From Erythrobacter sp. CCH5-A1 (GTDB lineage: Bacteria > Pseudomonadota > Alphaproteobacteria > Sphingomonadales > Sphingomonadaceae): a DNA stretch of 64,000 nucleotides. This document shows, one piece after another, positions 19,116 through 28,576 of this stretch; positions within the stretch are counted from its first letter, which is position 1, and the number at the start of each line of letters is the position of its first letter. Made by a program: the position numbers and the translations under genes. The stretch lies in NCBI RefSeq assembly GCF_001557115.1, contig NZ_LSKQ01000177.1, positions 5,744 through 69,743 on the forward strand. The letters are read 5' to 3'. Under the pieces are notes generated by a model. That model searched no databases, was not told the DNA's origin, and was given only the letters and a program-made list of their open reading frames with translations.

Positions 19116-20315
19116 ATGAAGAACGGCATCGACCGGCTGCTCGCCGACCCCGAACTCCTCCGCCAATTGAAGGGCCGCCGCGTGGCGCTGGTGGCGCATC
19201 CGGCGAGCGTGACGGCGGACCTCACCCACAGCCTTGACGCGCTGATCGCGGCAGGCGTGCAGGTGAACAGCGCCTTCGGTCCGCAGCACGGCCTCAAGGG
19301 CGACAAGCAGGACAACATGGTCGAGACCGCGGACGAAATGGATCCGCGCTACGGCATCCCGATCTTCTCGCTCTATGGCGAGGTGCGCCGTCCGACGGGG
19401 CAGATGATGTCGAGCGCCGACGTGTTCCTGTTCGACCTGCAGGACCTCGGCTGCCGGATCTATACCTTCGTGACCACGCTGCTCTATCTGCTCGAGGAAG
19501 CGACCAAGGCGGGCAAGGAGGTGTGGGTGCTCGACCGACCGAACCCCGCCGGCCGCCCGGTAGAGGGGACGCTGCTGGTGCCGGGGCAGGAGAGCTTCGT
19601 CGGCGCCGCCCCGATGCCGATGCGCCACGGCCTCACCATGGGGGAGATGGGCCACTGGTTCATCGCGCATTTCGGTCTCGACGTCGCCTACAAGGTGGTG
19701 GCGATGGAAGGCTGGCGTCCCGACGCGGATGACGGCTTTGGATGGTCGGCGTCACGCATCTGGATCAACCCCTCGCCCAATGCCGCCAATCTCAATATGG
19801 CGCGCGCCTATGCCGGGACGGTGATGCTGGAGGGCACGACCCTGTCCGAAGGGCGCGGCACCACCCGGCCGCTCGAGGTGCTGTTCGGCGCGCCGGACAT
19901 TGATGCGGGCGCGGTTCTGAAGGTGATGAACAGGCTCGCCCCCGACTGGCTGGCGGGCTGCCGGGTCCGCGAATGCTGGTTCGAACCGACTTTCCACAAG
20001 CACAAAGGAACGCTCTGCAACGCATTGATGATCCATGCGGAAGGCGGTTTCTACCAGCACGACACCTTCAAGCCCTGGCGCTTGCAGGCGCTCGCCTTCA
20101 AGGCGATCCGCACGCTCTATCCTGATTACCCGCTGTGGCGTGATTTCCCCTACGAGTACGAGCTCACCCGCCTCGCGATCGACGTGATCAACGGCGGGCC
20201 GTCGCTCAGGGAGTGGGTCGACGATCCGGCCGCTGTCCCCCATGATCTTGACGTCATGGCGGCACAGGACGAGGCGGCCTGGGTTGCCGAGGTGCGACCG
20301 CATCTGCTTTATTGA
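19116..20315 (+). CDS. DUF1343 / NamZ-family exo-beta-N-acetylmuramidase
   Basis: A 399-residue protein of the PF07075 family, whose founding member NamZ of Bacillus removes terminal N-acetylmuramic acid from peptidoglycan fragments. VALVAHPASVTADL, FGPQHGLKGDKQ (54-65), SLYGEVRRPT and FDLQDLGCRIYTF are the conserved catalytic-half motifs. LDRPNPAGRPVEG and EGTTLSEGRGTTRPLEV follow as usual. No signal peptide is visible: the sequence begins MKNGIDRLLADPELLRQL, so the enzyme is probably cytoplasmic, unlike the secreted Bacillus protein. A spinster-like MFS gene begins 77 bp downstream and may import or export a related compound; this is inference. Confidence 0.88.
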   Translation: MKNGIDRLLADPELLRQLKGRRVALVAHPASVTADLTHSLDALIAAGVQVNSAFGPQHGLKGDKQDNMVETADEMDPRYGIPIFSLYGEVRRPTGQMMSSADVFLFDLQDLGCRIYTFVTTLLYLLEEATKAGKEVWVLDRPNPAGRPVEGTLLVPGQESFVGAAPMPMRHGLTMGEMGHWFIAHFGLDVAYKVVAMEGWRPDADDGFGWSASRIWINPSPNAANLNMARAYAGTVMLEGTTLSEGRGTTRPLEVLFGAPDIDAGAVLKVMNRLAPDWLAGCRVRECWFEPTFHKHKGTLCNALMIHAEGGFYQHDTFKPWRLQALAFKAIRTLYPDYPLWRDFPYEYELTRLAIDVINGGPSLREWVDDPAAVPHDLDVMAAQDEAAWVAEVRPHLLY

Positions 20316-20392
20316 ATGTGACGTCACGACGCCAAACGGGTGCGTGACACTAGGGATGGCGGACCAACCGCCACCGATGGGAGAGAAAAGGA

Positions 20393-21685
20393 ATGGCAAC
20401 CGCGGCAGCGAGCGGCACTGGCGTGCAGTCCGCAAGGGTGACCTTGTGGATCCTGCTGACGGTCTATGTCTTCAATTTCATCGACCGCCAGATCGTCAAC
20501 ATCCTGGCCGAGCCGATCGCGCGCGACCTCAAGCTGTCCGACACCCAGATCGGGTTGATGACGGGGCTCGCCTTCGCACTGTTCTACACCGTTCTCGGCA
20601 TCCCCATCGCACGGCTTGCCGACCGTCAGACCACGAGCCGCCCGAAGCTGATCGCGGTCGCGCTGGCGCTGTGGTCGGGGATGACGGCGCTGTGCGGCGT
20701 GGCACAGAACTTCTGGCAGCTGCTGCTCGCCCGGATCGGCGTCGGGGTGGGCGAGGCGGGCTGCACCCCGCCAGCGCATTCGCTCATCAGCGACATGGTG
20801 CCGCCCGATAAGCGCGCTTCGGCTCTGGCCTTCTATTCGCTCGGCATTCCCATCGGATCGCTGCTGGGCATGGTGATCGGCGGCTTGCTCGCTGATTACA
20901 TGGGCTGGCGCGAAGCCTTCGTGGTGGTGGGACTTCCCGGCGTCGCGCTGGCACTGGTGGTGTGGTTCGTCCTGCGCGACCCGCGCCACTCTGACGTCGC
21001 GGCCGTTTTGCAGGCAAAGAGCCAGCCCGCCGCGCTGCCATTGGGCAAGGCGGTGGCCGAAATCATGCGCTCGCGCGCTTTCGTGCTGCTGGTACTGGCG
21101 GGCTCAGCGGCGGCGTTCCTGTCCTATGGCAAGACCACCTGGACGACGATCTTCTTCCAGCGCACCCATGACATGACCCCGGGACAGGTGGGACTGTGGT
21201 TCGGCATCATCGGCGGGGTCGGGGGTATCCTCGGCACGTGGCTCGGCGGCTACCTCGCGGACCGTTTCGGGGCGAAGCACCGCCGCCACGTGCTGACCGC
21301 GCCCGCTGTCGGCATGGCGCTGGCCGTGCCGCTCGCGATCGCCGCCTATCAGGCACCGAGCTGGCCGCTGGCGCTGGTGCTGATCTTCGTGCCGCAGGTG
21401 TTCAACTCGCTTTACTACGGGCCGACCTATTCGGCGGCGCAAGGCCTCGTGCCGCTGCGGGCGAGGGCGATTGCGGCGGCGAGCTTGCTGTTCTTCCAGA
21501 ACCTTATCGGGCTGGGGCTGGGGCCGCTGTTCTTCGGGATGCTGTCCGACTGGTTGCAACCCGTCTACGGCGCGGATAGCGTGCGCTACGTGCTCTACGG
21601 CGCAGCGGTGCTGGGGCTGGTGCCGGCGTTCTTCTTCTGGCGGTGCAGCCTGCATTTGGACGCAGAGCTGGACCGAAAGGGCTGA
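20393..21685 (+). CDS. Spinster-like MFS transporter
   Basis: A 430-residue protein with 12 predicted helices. YVFNFIDRQIVNILAEPI in helix 1 and GIPIARLADRQTT after helix 2 are hallmarks of the spinster-type MFS family, known in eukaryotes for sphingosine-phosphate and lysophospholipid transport; bacterial members have no settled substrate. GVGVGEAGCTPPAHSLISDM is the helix 4-5 block. AAAAGGA precedes the ATG closely. It follows the NamZ-like gene on the same strand and could be expressed with it. Confidence 0.88.
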   Translation: MATAAASGTGVQSARVTLWILLTVYVFNFIDRQIVNILAEPIARDLKLSDTQIGLMTGLAFALFYTVLGIPIARLADRQTTSRPKLIAVALALWSGMTALCGVAQNFWQLLLARIGVGVGEAGCTPPAHSLISDMVPPDKRASALAFYSLGIPIGSLLGMVIGGLLADYMGWREAFVVVGLPGVALALVVWFVLRDPRHSDVAAVLQAKSQPAALPLGKAVAEIMRSRAFVLLVLAGSAAAFLSYGKTTWTTIFFQRTHDMTPGQVGLWFGIIGGVGGILGTWLGGYLADRFGAKHRRHVLTAPAVGMALAVPLAIAAYQAPSWPLALVLIFVPQVFNSLYYGPTYSAAQGLVPLRARAIAAASLLFFQNLIGLGLGPLFFGMLSDWLQPVYGADSVRYVLYGAAVLGLVPAFFFWRCSLHLDAELDRKG

Positions 21686-21704
21686 AAGTCAGCGCCTCGG
21701 ATCA

Positions 21705-22022
21705 CTAACGTGCCATCCATGCCATGAAGATCGCCGCCGATACCGCGTTGCACACGACAAAGGCCAGCTTGGACGGCAAAGGCATGGGCCTCAGGTGAAG
21801 ATTGGCCAAGCCCCTGCCGCTACGCTTGCGCAAACCGGCAAGTTCCATCCCGATCGCCAGCAGGTTGAATATCCAGATCCGTCCGGTCACCGGCAGATCG
21901 CCCTCCCACAGCGGGTGATTGACTGTCAGATCGAACAGAAACTTAGGAAAAAAGAACGCAGACAAGACGAAAGTCACGATCATCGGTGTGAGGCCAAAGG
22001 CCGCAGCCCTTAAGCGCTCCAT
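21705..22022 (-). CDS. Small membrane protein downstream of the VWA gene
   Basis: A 105-residue protein with three hydrophobic segments (about 12-30, 46-62 and 84-102). No domain is recognised. Its ATG overlaps the stop of the CoxE-like VWA gene by one base (TGATG), so the two are co-translated. Base composition is a little poorer in GC than the neighbours. The overlap supports the start; function unknown. Confidence 0.65.
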   Translation of the reverse strand: MERLRAAAFGLTPMIVTFVLSAFFFPKFLFDLTVNHPLWEGDLPVTGRIWIFNLLAIGMELAGLRKRSGRGLANLHLRPMPLPSKLAFVVCNAVSAAIFMAWMAR

Positions 22023-23206
22023 CAAGCCCCGTGCTTCCGGCTCAGCTCCCGCATCGCATCATCCAGTCCCTCGAGCGTCAGCGGATACATCCGGTCGCCG
22101 ACCAGCTGCTTGATCATCTTGGTCGACTGCGAATAGCCCCACTGCTTTTCCGGCACGGGGTTGAGCCACACGGTCGCCGGATACGTGTTGGTCACGCGCT
22201 GGAGCCACACCGCGCCCGCTTCCTCGTTCATGTGCTCGACGCTGCCGCCCGGATGGGTGATCTCGTAGGGGCTCATCGCGGCGTCGCCTACGAACACGAT
22301 CTTGTAATCGTGCCCGTATTTGTGGAGCACGTCCCAGGTCTTGGTGCGTTCCTGCCAGCGTCGCTTGTTGTCCTTCCACACGCCTTCGTAGAGGCAGTTG
22401 TGGAAGTAGAAGAATTCGAGGTTCTTGAACTCTGCGGTGGCGGCGCTGAACAGTTCCTCCACCAGCTTGATGAAGGGGTCCATCGACCCGCCGACATCGA
22501 GGAACAGCAGCAGCTTGACGGCATTGCGCCGCTCGGGCCGCATGCGGATGTCGAGCCAGCCCTGCTTGGCGGTGCCCTCGATGGTGCCGGGAATGTCGAG
22601 CTCGTCCGCCGCGCCTTCGCGGGCGAAGCGGCGCAGACGGCGCAGCGCCATCTTGATGTTGCGGGTGCCGAGTTCCTTGGTGTTGTCGAGGTTCTTGAAC
22701 TCGCGCTTTTCCCAGACTTTGATCGCGCGCCCGTGCTTGGCCTCGCCGCCGATGCGAACGCCTTCGGGGTTGTAGCCGGAGTTGCCGAAGGGGCTGGTGC
22801 CCCCGGTGCCGATCCACTTGTTGCCGCCCTGGTGGCGCTTTTCCTGTTCTTCGAGCCGCTTCTTGAGCGTCTCCATTATCTCGTCCCAGTCTCCGAGGGA
22901 CTTGATCTTCTCCATCTCCTCGGGGGTCAGGAACTTCTCGGCCACGGCCTTCAGCCAGTCTTCCGGAATGTCGACAGGGTTCTGGCCGTAATCGGTCATG
23001 ATCCCCTTGAACACCTTCTGGAACACCTGATCGAAGCGGTCGAGCAGGCCTTCATCCTTCACGAAGGTCGCGCGGGAGAGGTAGTAGAACGCCTCGGGCG
23101 TCTGCTCGATCACGTCCTTGTCGAGCGCCTCCAGCAGGGTGAGGTGCTCCTTGAACGAGGCACCGATCCCGGCCGCCCGCAGCTCGTCGACGAAATTGAA
23201 GAACAT
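22022..23206 (-). CDS. VWA domain protein of the CoxE-like family
   Basis: A 394-residue cytoplasmic protein with an N-terminal helical region (1-120), a linker rich in Gly (130-157), and a C-terminal von Willebrand A-like domain. The metal site reads DVGGSM (237-242), where the classical MIDAS is DxSxS; the second position is Gly, as I recall being normal in this subfamily. Such proteins act with a MoxR-type AAA+ ATPase in maturation of metalloenzymes, CoxE with CoxD being the model. A matching MoxR gene lies at 26223-27095 on the same strand, separated by three genes. A 137-bp gap separates it from the divergent chemoreceptor gene. Confidence 0.88.
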   Translation of the reverse strand: MFFNFVDELRAAGIGASFKEHLTLLEALDKDVIEQTPEAFYYLSRATFVKDEGLLDRFDQVFQKVFKGIMTDYGQNPVDIPEDWLKAVAEKFLTPEEMEKIKSLGDWDEIMETLKKRLEEQEKRHQGGNKWIGTGGTSPFGNSGYNPEGVRIGGEAKHGRAIKVWEKREFKNLDNTKELGTRNIKMALRRLRRFAREGAADELDIPGTIEGTAKQGWLDIRMRPERRNAVKLLLFLDVGGSMDPFIKLVEELFSAATAEFKNLEFFYFHNCLYEGVWKDNKRRWQERTKTWDVLHKYGHDYKIVFVGDAAMSPYEITHPGGSVEHMNEEAGAVWLQRVTNTYPATVWLNPVPEKQWGYSQSTKMIKQLVGDRMYPLTLEGLDDAMRELSRKHGA

Positions 23207-23343
23207 GGGTGCGGGCTTAACCTGTGCGGCGGAGCCTGACCAGTCCCCAATCTTGCGAGGGGGAAGGGGGCAAGTGTTAACCCTTCGCTTACCATCCTCT
23301 GCCTAGTGTTCCGCAACGCACAGCACAAGGTCGCGATACGCAC

Positions 23344-24744
23344 ATGAACAGCCTAGCCATCGATACCGCCAATGCCCATGCACTCGGGATGATCCCCGAG
23401 AGCTGCGGGGCAGTGACTGTCGGCTGCACCGATGTGGCGGGCGTGGTCGAGGCAGTGATCGCCTCGTCCAAGACGCTGCGCTCCGAACACGAGGCGCTGG
23501 CCGAAACCGTGCGCGCGCTCGAGGCGGACCAGACCAAGGTCGCCGAAGCTTCCGACGAGGCGCGCCTGCTGTCCGAACGCGCGATCGAGCGCCTGTCCGA
23601 GGGCACGGCGCTGATCCAGTCCTCGCTGGGGCAGATCGCCTCGCTTATCGAGCTGGTCGACACGCTCGGCCAGCACGTCACCAGTTTCTCTGCCGCGATG
23701 GAGCAGGTGCGCCGCTCCGCGCAGGACATCGGCGAGATTGCCGAGACGACCAATATCCTCGCCCTCAACGCCACGATCGAGGCGATGCGCGCAGGGGACG
23801 CGGGCCGCACTTTCGCGGTCGTCGCGAGCGAGGTGAAGAGCCTCGCCAACGACACCCGCAAGGCGACCGAGGAAATCGCCCACACCATCGACGCGCTGGG
23901 CGGCGAGGCCGAAGTGGTGATCGGGCGGATCGAGGCAGGCTCCAGGGCCAGCGGCGAGGCGCGGGCCTCGGTCGCGCGGATCGAGAGCAGCCTCGCCAAT
24001 GTCGGCGCGCTGGTCGAGGAGGTCGACAAGCAGAACGACGTCATCGCCCGCTCGACCGGCACCATTTCCAGCCATGTCGACAAGGTCCAGCGCGTGTTGA
24101 CCGGCTTTGATGCTGCTGCGCGCGCGAATGAGGACCGCCTCCACGGCGCGCATCGCAAGATGGAGGAGCTGGAAATCACCGCCAGCGAAATGTTCGACCG
24201 CATCGTGCATGCCGGGCTCAGCCCCGAAGACAGCGCAATGGTGGCGCAGGCGCAGGCGATGATGCGCGAAGTGGTGGCCCACACCGAGGCGGCGCTCGCC
24301 AAGGGCGTGATCACGCTCCCGGCCCTGTTCGACACCGATTACCAGCCCGTCCCCGGCACCAACCCGCCGCTGTTCCGCACCCGGCTCACCGACTGGGCCC
24401 ATGCCGAATGGCGCCCCTTCCTCGACCGCGCCAAGGCGAGCGATTCGCGCGTTCTGGCCGCCGCCTGCACCGACATGAACGGGTTCCTGCCCACGCACCT
24501 CACCGAACGCAGCCGCACGCCGACAGGCGATCTCAGCCACGACACCCAGTTCTGCCGGAACGGCCGGATCATGCTCGAGGCGATCGACCGCAAGGCCAAG
24601 GTCTCGAGCGCGCCCTACATGATGGCGGTCTATCGCCAGGAGGGCGACGGCGACAGCTATGTGGTGGTGCGCAATGTCTATGTCCCGCTGATCTTCGGCG
24701 GACGGCGCTGGGGCGATTTCGAGCTCGCCTACAGCTTCGACTGA
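23344..24744 (+). CDS. Soluble methyl-accepting chemotaxis-like protein
   Basis: A 466-residue protein with no membrane helix. Residues 31-290 form a long coiled coil whose tip is [20 protein letters not shown] followed by [18 protein letters not shown] (131-168), the MCP signalling hairpin that contacts CheA and CheW. The C-terminal 150 residues (about 310-466, with [20 protein letters not shown] and [17 protein letters not shown] [20 protein letters not shown]) form a separate domain that I recall as frequent in MCP-like proteins of Sphingomonadales; it may be the sensor. No other chemotaxis gene is in the window, so this is an orphan receptor. It is divergent from the VWA gene. Confidence 0.88.
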   Translation: MNSLAIDTANAHALGMIPESCGAVTVGCTDVAGVVEAVIASSKTLRSEHEALAETVRALEADQTKVAEASDEARLLSERAIERLSEGTALIQSSLGQIASLIELVDTLGQHVTSFSAAMEQVRRSAQDIGEIAETTNILALNATIEAMRAGDAGRTFAVVASEVKSLANDTRKATEEIAHTIDALGGEAEVVIGRIEAGSRASGEARASVARIESSLANVGALVEEVDKQNDVIARSTGTISSHVDKVQRVLTGFDAAARANEDRLHGAHRKMEELEITASEMFDRIVHAGLSPEDSAMVAQAQAMMREVVAHTEAALAKGVITLPALFDTDYQPVPGTNPPLFRTRLTDWAHAEWRPFLDRAKASDSRVLAAACTDMNGFLPTHLTERSRTPTGDLSHDTQFCRNGRIMLEAIDRKAKVSSAPYMMAVYRQEGDGDSYVVVRNVYVPLIFGGRRWGDFELAYSFD

Positions 24745-24786
24745 GCGCAAGAACCGAACAGCGCTTGCCGCGGGTAGCGCTACGCA

Positions 24787-24810
24787 TTAACCGTTAGCTT
24801 CCATGGTTAA
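24787..24810. promoter_or_regulatory. TTAACC-N12-GGTTAA inverted repeat before the L,D-transpeptidase gene
   Basis: TTAACC (24787-24792) and GGTTAA (24805-24810) are perfect inverted half-sites 12 bases apart, ending 12 bp before the start codon at 24823. TTAACC is also the half-site of CtrA, but the spacing is not the CtrA TTAA-N7-TTAA form, so the binding protein is unknown. Confidence 0.3.
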
Positions 24811-24822
24811 CGGAGGTGCGCG

Positions 24823-25782
24823 GTGCTGCGCTCACGGCTCCACAGTCTCTGGCTGCTGCCGGTCGCGCTTCTGGCCTTCGTCGGCCTGTCCAACATCCCG
24901 GAGGCCGTGAGCGGCTCCTCGGGAAGCGCTTCGGCGCAGGCATCAGAACAGGCTCCGCCGCCTGCACCCACGCAGGCTCCACCACCGCCGCCATTGCAAA
25001 GGACCGTCGTAGACGTTCTCGAAAGCGGCGTCGTCATTACGGTCAGCTTGCAATCGCAGCAGATGCACGTCTTCAAGGACGGCGTGCTTTGGCGCTCGAG
25101 CCCGGTCTCCACCGGCAAGAAGGGCAAACGCACCCCCACCGGCACCTTCGCGATCCTGCAGAAGAAGCGCTTTCACCGCTCGAACCTCTACAGCAACGCG
25201 CCGATGCCTTACATGCAGCGGCTGACCTGGGGCGGCATTGCGATCCACGCCGGGCGCCTGCCGGGCTATCCCGCCTCGCACGGCTGCATCAGAGTGCCCG
25301 CCGCCTTCGCTGCCGACCTGTTCAAGATCACCGGGCCGACGACCACTGCGGTGATAGTCGTCGACGAGCCGCTCGCCGATGGCGGTGCCGCCCTCGCGCT
25401 GGCGCAGCGCAGCGATGCGGTGGTGCCGATCGCGCCGGCCCTGTTGCAACGCGAGCGCCCGGCGCTGGCAGCAGCGGCGCCCGCGGCCGCGCCCGCGCCC
25501 CCCGCGGCAGCGCGCGTGCCCGCGGTGCGGACCATCCCGGCCGTTCCTGCCGTCGGGCAGCAGACGATCCAGCTCGCCGCCGCGCTTTCGCCCGCTGAGG
25601 CGGCCGCACAGTGGAAGTCGCTCGCGGGGCAGCGGCCCGAACTGAAGGCGATGCGCATGGCGGTCATTCCGGCAATGGTGAACGGCAAGCAATACTACCG
25701 GTTGCGCGCCTCGGCCCCCGATGCGCACGCGACCTGCAAGGCGCTGAAGCGCGTCGGGATCGCATGCTTTCCGGTGACCTAG
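24823..25782 (+). CDS. L,D-transpeptidase (YkuD) with C-terminal extension
   Basis: A 319-residue exported enzyme. Residues 8-25 are a hydrophobic signal or anchor, followed by a Pro/Ala linker (41-58). The YkuD domain spans about 62-182: GKKGKRTPTGTFAIL, IHAGRLPGYP and the catalytic SHGCIRVP (152-159, Cys155, with His142 and His153). Such enzymes make 3-3 crosslinks or attach proteins to peptidoglycan in the periplasm. A second Pro/Ala-rich linker (about 215-255) leads to a C-terminal segment (260-319, MAVIPAMVNGKQYYRLRASA) resembling a SPOR domain, which would direct it to denuded septal peptidoglycan. The SPOR assignment is tentative. Confidence 0.9.
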   Translation: MLRSRLHSLWLLPVALLAFVGLSNIPEAVSGSSGSASAQASEQAPPPAPTQAPPPPPLQRTVVDVLESGVVITVSLQSQQMHVFKDGVLWRSSPVSTGKKGKRTPTGTFAILQKKRFHRSNLYSNAPMPYMQRLTWGGIAIHAGRLPGYPASHGCIRVPAAFAADLFKITGPTTTAVIVVDEPLADGGAALALAQRSDAVVPIAPALLQRERPALAAAAPAAAPAPPAAARVPAVRTIPAVPAVGQQTIQLAAALSPAEAAAQWKSLAGQRPELKAMRMAVIPAMVNGKQYYRLRASAPDAHATCKALKRVGIACFPVT

Positions 25783-25795
25783 ACTCGCCCGACGA

Positions 25796-26218
25796 TCACT
25801 GCGCGGGCGGCGGGGGTGGCGGCTGCCGGGGCCATTGTTCGAGCTCGGGATCAAGCGCAGCCCACTGGGGCGCGGCCTCGGTCCAGATGATCGCCTCCGG
25901 CGCAAGCCCGTGCGGCGCATCGAGGAACCCGAGGCGCACCGTCCTGAACTGCGGCCGCGCCGAGGTCTGGGCGTAGGCCTGCGTCCCGCAACGCGGACAG
26001 AACCAGTAGGTCAGGCTGTTGCCCGAATCCGCCGTCCATCCGGACGATTGCAATTCACCCGAGAAATGAACGGCTTCGGCAGGGAAGATCGCGTTGTTGG
26101 TCGAACCTCCGGCGGCGATCTGCTGGCAATGGCGGCACCAGCACTGGCGCACGGCGACCGGCTCTGCCTCGATCCGGAGCGTAACCGCGCCGCACCCGCA
26201 TCGGCCGGTATAGCCCAC
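25796..26218 (-). CDS. GFA family zinc protein
   Basis: A 140-residue member of the glutathione-dependent formaldehyde-activating enzyme family. All zinc ligands are present: Cys7 and Cys9, the CWCRHC cluster (Cys26, 28 and 31), and CPRC (Cys74 and 77). Family members are often not true formaldehyde enzymes, so only the fold is asserted. The C-terminus ends in a Pro-rich tail. It begins with GTG 26218, with GAGG just upstream and the stop of the MoxR gene 4 bases before it, so the two are likely co-transcribed. Confidence 0.88.
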   Translation of the reverse strand: MGYTGRCGCGAVTLRIEAEPVAVRQCWCRHCQQIAAGGSTNNAIFPAEAVHFSGELQSSGWTADSGNSLTYWFCPRCGTQAYAQTSARPQFRTVRLGFLDAPHGLAPEAIIWTEAAPQWAALDPELEQWPRQPPPPPPAQ

Positions 26219-26222
26219 CGCC

Positions 26223-27095
<873 letters not shown>

Positions 27096-27176
27096 GGGTT
27101 TTCCTGTGAGACTGAATTTCGTAGGCCAGCGATAAGCGGCGCGGTGACAGCGCGCAAGGGGGAGGGGGCTGGCAAA

Positions 27177-28481
27177 TCAGCGAGGCAGGAGAAGGATGCG
27201 CTGGGCGAGAGCTTCCAGCTTGCCCTCATCGACAACGGCTTCGGGATTGTTCCACCCGAGGGTCAGCACCCAGTCGCGTCCTGCCTTGTCGGTCAGCAGC
27301 CAGGTGAGGTTGAGCACGCCCGGCTCGCTGCCGCCCTTGAAGCCGACATACCGCCAGTTGCCCTTGATGGCGTCCGTCGCCGAGGGGTTGATCGCCATGA
27401 TCGCGAATGCTTCGGGTGCGGCCGTCTTGCGCATGTGGGCGAAGAGCCGCGCGAGGTCCGCGGGCGAGGCGAACCATTCGATGTCGATCGCCTTGGGACC
27501 ATTGCCAAAGGCGGCGACGACCTCATCGAGCGAGGGGTCTTCGGCACCTAACACCACCTCGAGCACCGCCCGCTCGGCAGCATCGCCCTTGCGCCATTGG
27601 TCGAGCGTTTCCCGGTCGAAGGTCTTGAGCACGAATAGCTCGCGCGTTGTCAGGAACGGATCGTTGGCCGCGGGATCGCTGTGCCCGCTATCACGCATCA
27701 GCGTGAGGATCCGATCCTTCCCCAACACCCTGATCAGCTGGTCGGTCGCGGTGTTGTCGCTGATCGAGATCATCAGGCTGGCGAGCGTGTGGAGCGTCAC
27801 CGGCGCGCCCTTGGGCCAGGTCTGCAACTGCCCGCTGGGGTAGCTCTTCTCGGTGAGCGGCACGACGTCGGTCCACTTGCGCTTGCCCTCCTTCACATCC
27901 TCGGCGAGGGCGGCGAGGACGTAGAGCTTGAACGCCGATCCCAGCGCGAGCGGCGTATCGGGATTGCGGCTGATCACCGGCGCACCGCCGAGTGGGCCGA
28001 ACCATGCGTTGACGCTTCCGGGCAGCGCGGCGAGGTCGGCGGCGATTTTCGCGGGCGTGTCGCCTGCCACCGCGAGCGAATCCACCGAGGTGAAGCGCAA
28101 CTCGTTGATGCGGTTATTATCCGCAGGGTCGAGCCCGATGCCGCCCTTGGCAACCCCCCGCTCGAAGCGGATCTCGAGCGCGGCCCGCGTGCCCTCGCGC
28201 GGGGCCAGCAGACTGACCTCAAGCGCGCGGCCGAATTGGGCGGTGAGGTTCGCGCTCAGCGCCTTGATCTGCGCATCGGCAATCGCAGCGCGAAAGCCGG
28301 CGGTGAAGATTTCCTCGGGCTGCACTTCGCCGTTCAGCAGCTCCACCACCTGAAGGCCGCGCGCTTCAAGCGCAGTCGGCTCGGCGGGCTGCGCTTGCGC
28401 TGCCGCGGTCTGCGCGCCGGCCGGACAGCTCGCCAGGACGCCGACCGCCAAGGCAATTGCGTGAAAGACAGGGGACTTCAT
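27177..28481 (-). CDS. Serine hydrolase of the class A beta-lactamase fold
   Basis: A 434-residue exported protein. Signal peptide MKSPVFHAIALAVGVLAS followed by a Cys at position 19 could be a lipobox-like site, but AGA at 21-23 also fits ordinary cleavage. An N-terminal domain (about 35-140) precedes the transpeptidase-like domain. The catalytic motifs are SAFK (182-185), SDN (241-243) and KGG (382-384), which match the three conserved elements of class A beta-lactamases. I could not identify the omega-loop glutamate with confidence, so hydrolysis of beta-lactams is not asserted. The ATG at 28481 is preferred over the longer frame because the signal peptide starts there. Confidence 0.85.
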   Translation of the reverse strand: MKSPVFHAIALAVGVLASCPAGAQTAAAQAQPAEPTALEARGLQVVELLNGEVQPEEIFTAGFRAAIADAQIKALSANLTAQFGRALEVSLLAPREGTRAALEIRFERGVAKGGIGLDPADNNRINELRFTSVDSLAVAGDTPAKIAADLAALPGSVNAWFGPLGGAPVISRNPDTPLALGSAFKLYVLAALAEDVKEGKRKWTDVVPLTEKSYPSGQLQTWPKGAPVTLHTLASLMISISDNTATDQLIRVLGKDRILTLMRDSGHSDPAANDPFLTTRELFVLKTFDRETLDQWRKGDAAERAVLEVVLGAEDPSLDEVVAAFGNGPKAIDIEWFASPADLARLFAHMRKTAAPEAFAIMAINPSATDAIKGNWRYVGFKGGSEPGVLNLTWLLTDKAGRDWVLTLGWNNPEAVVDEGKLEALAQRILLLPR

Positions 28482-28576
28482 CGGCTCTCTCCTCGCTCGC
28501 GCCGGGGGACGCGGGCAGGTGACACGTCGCACGCCTTACGCCACAATTCCAGAGCCCTGGCCGCTGGAGACCGATC

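Noticed and set aside
23277..23292. CtrA site (TTAA-N7-TTAA) upstream of the chemoreceptor gene
   Set aside because: TTAA at 23277 is followed by TTAC only after 8 bases, so neither the spacing nor the second half-site fits.
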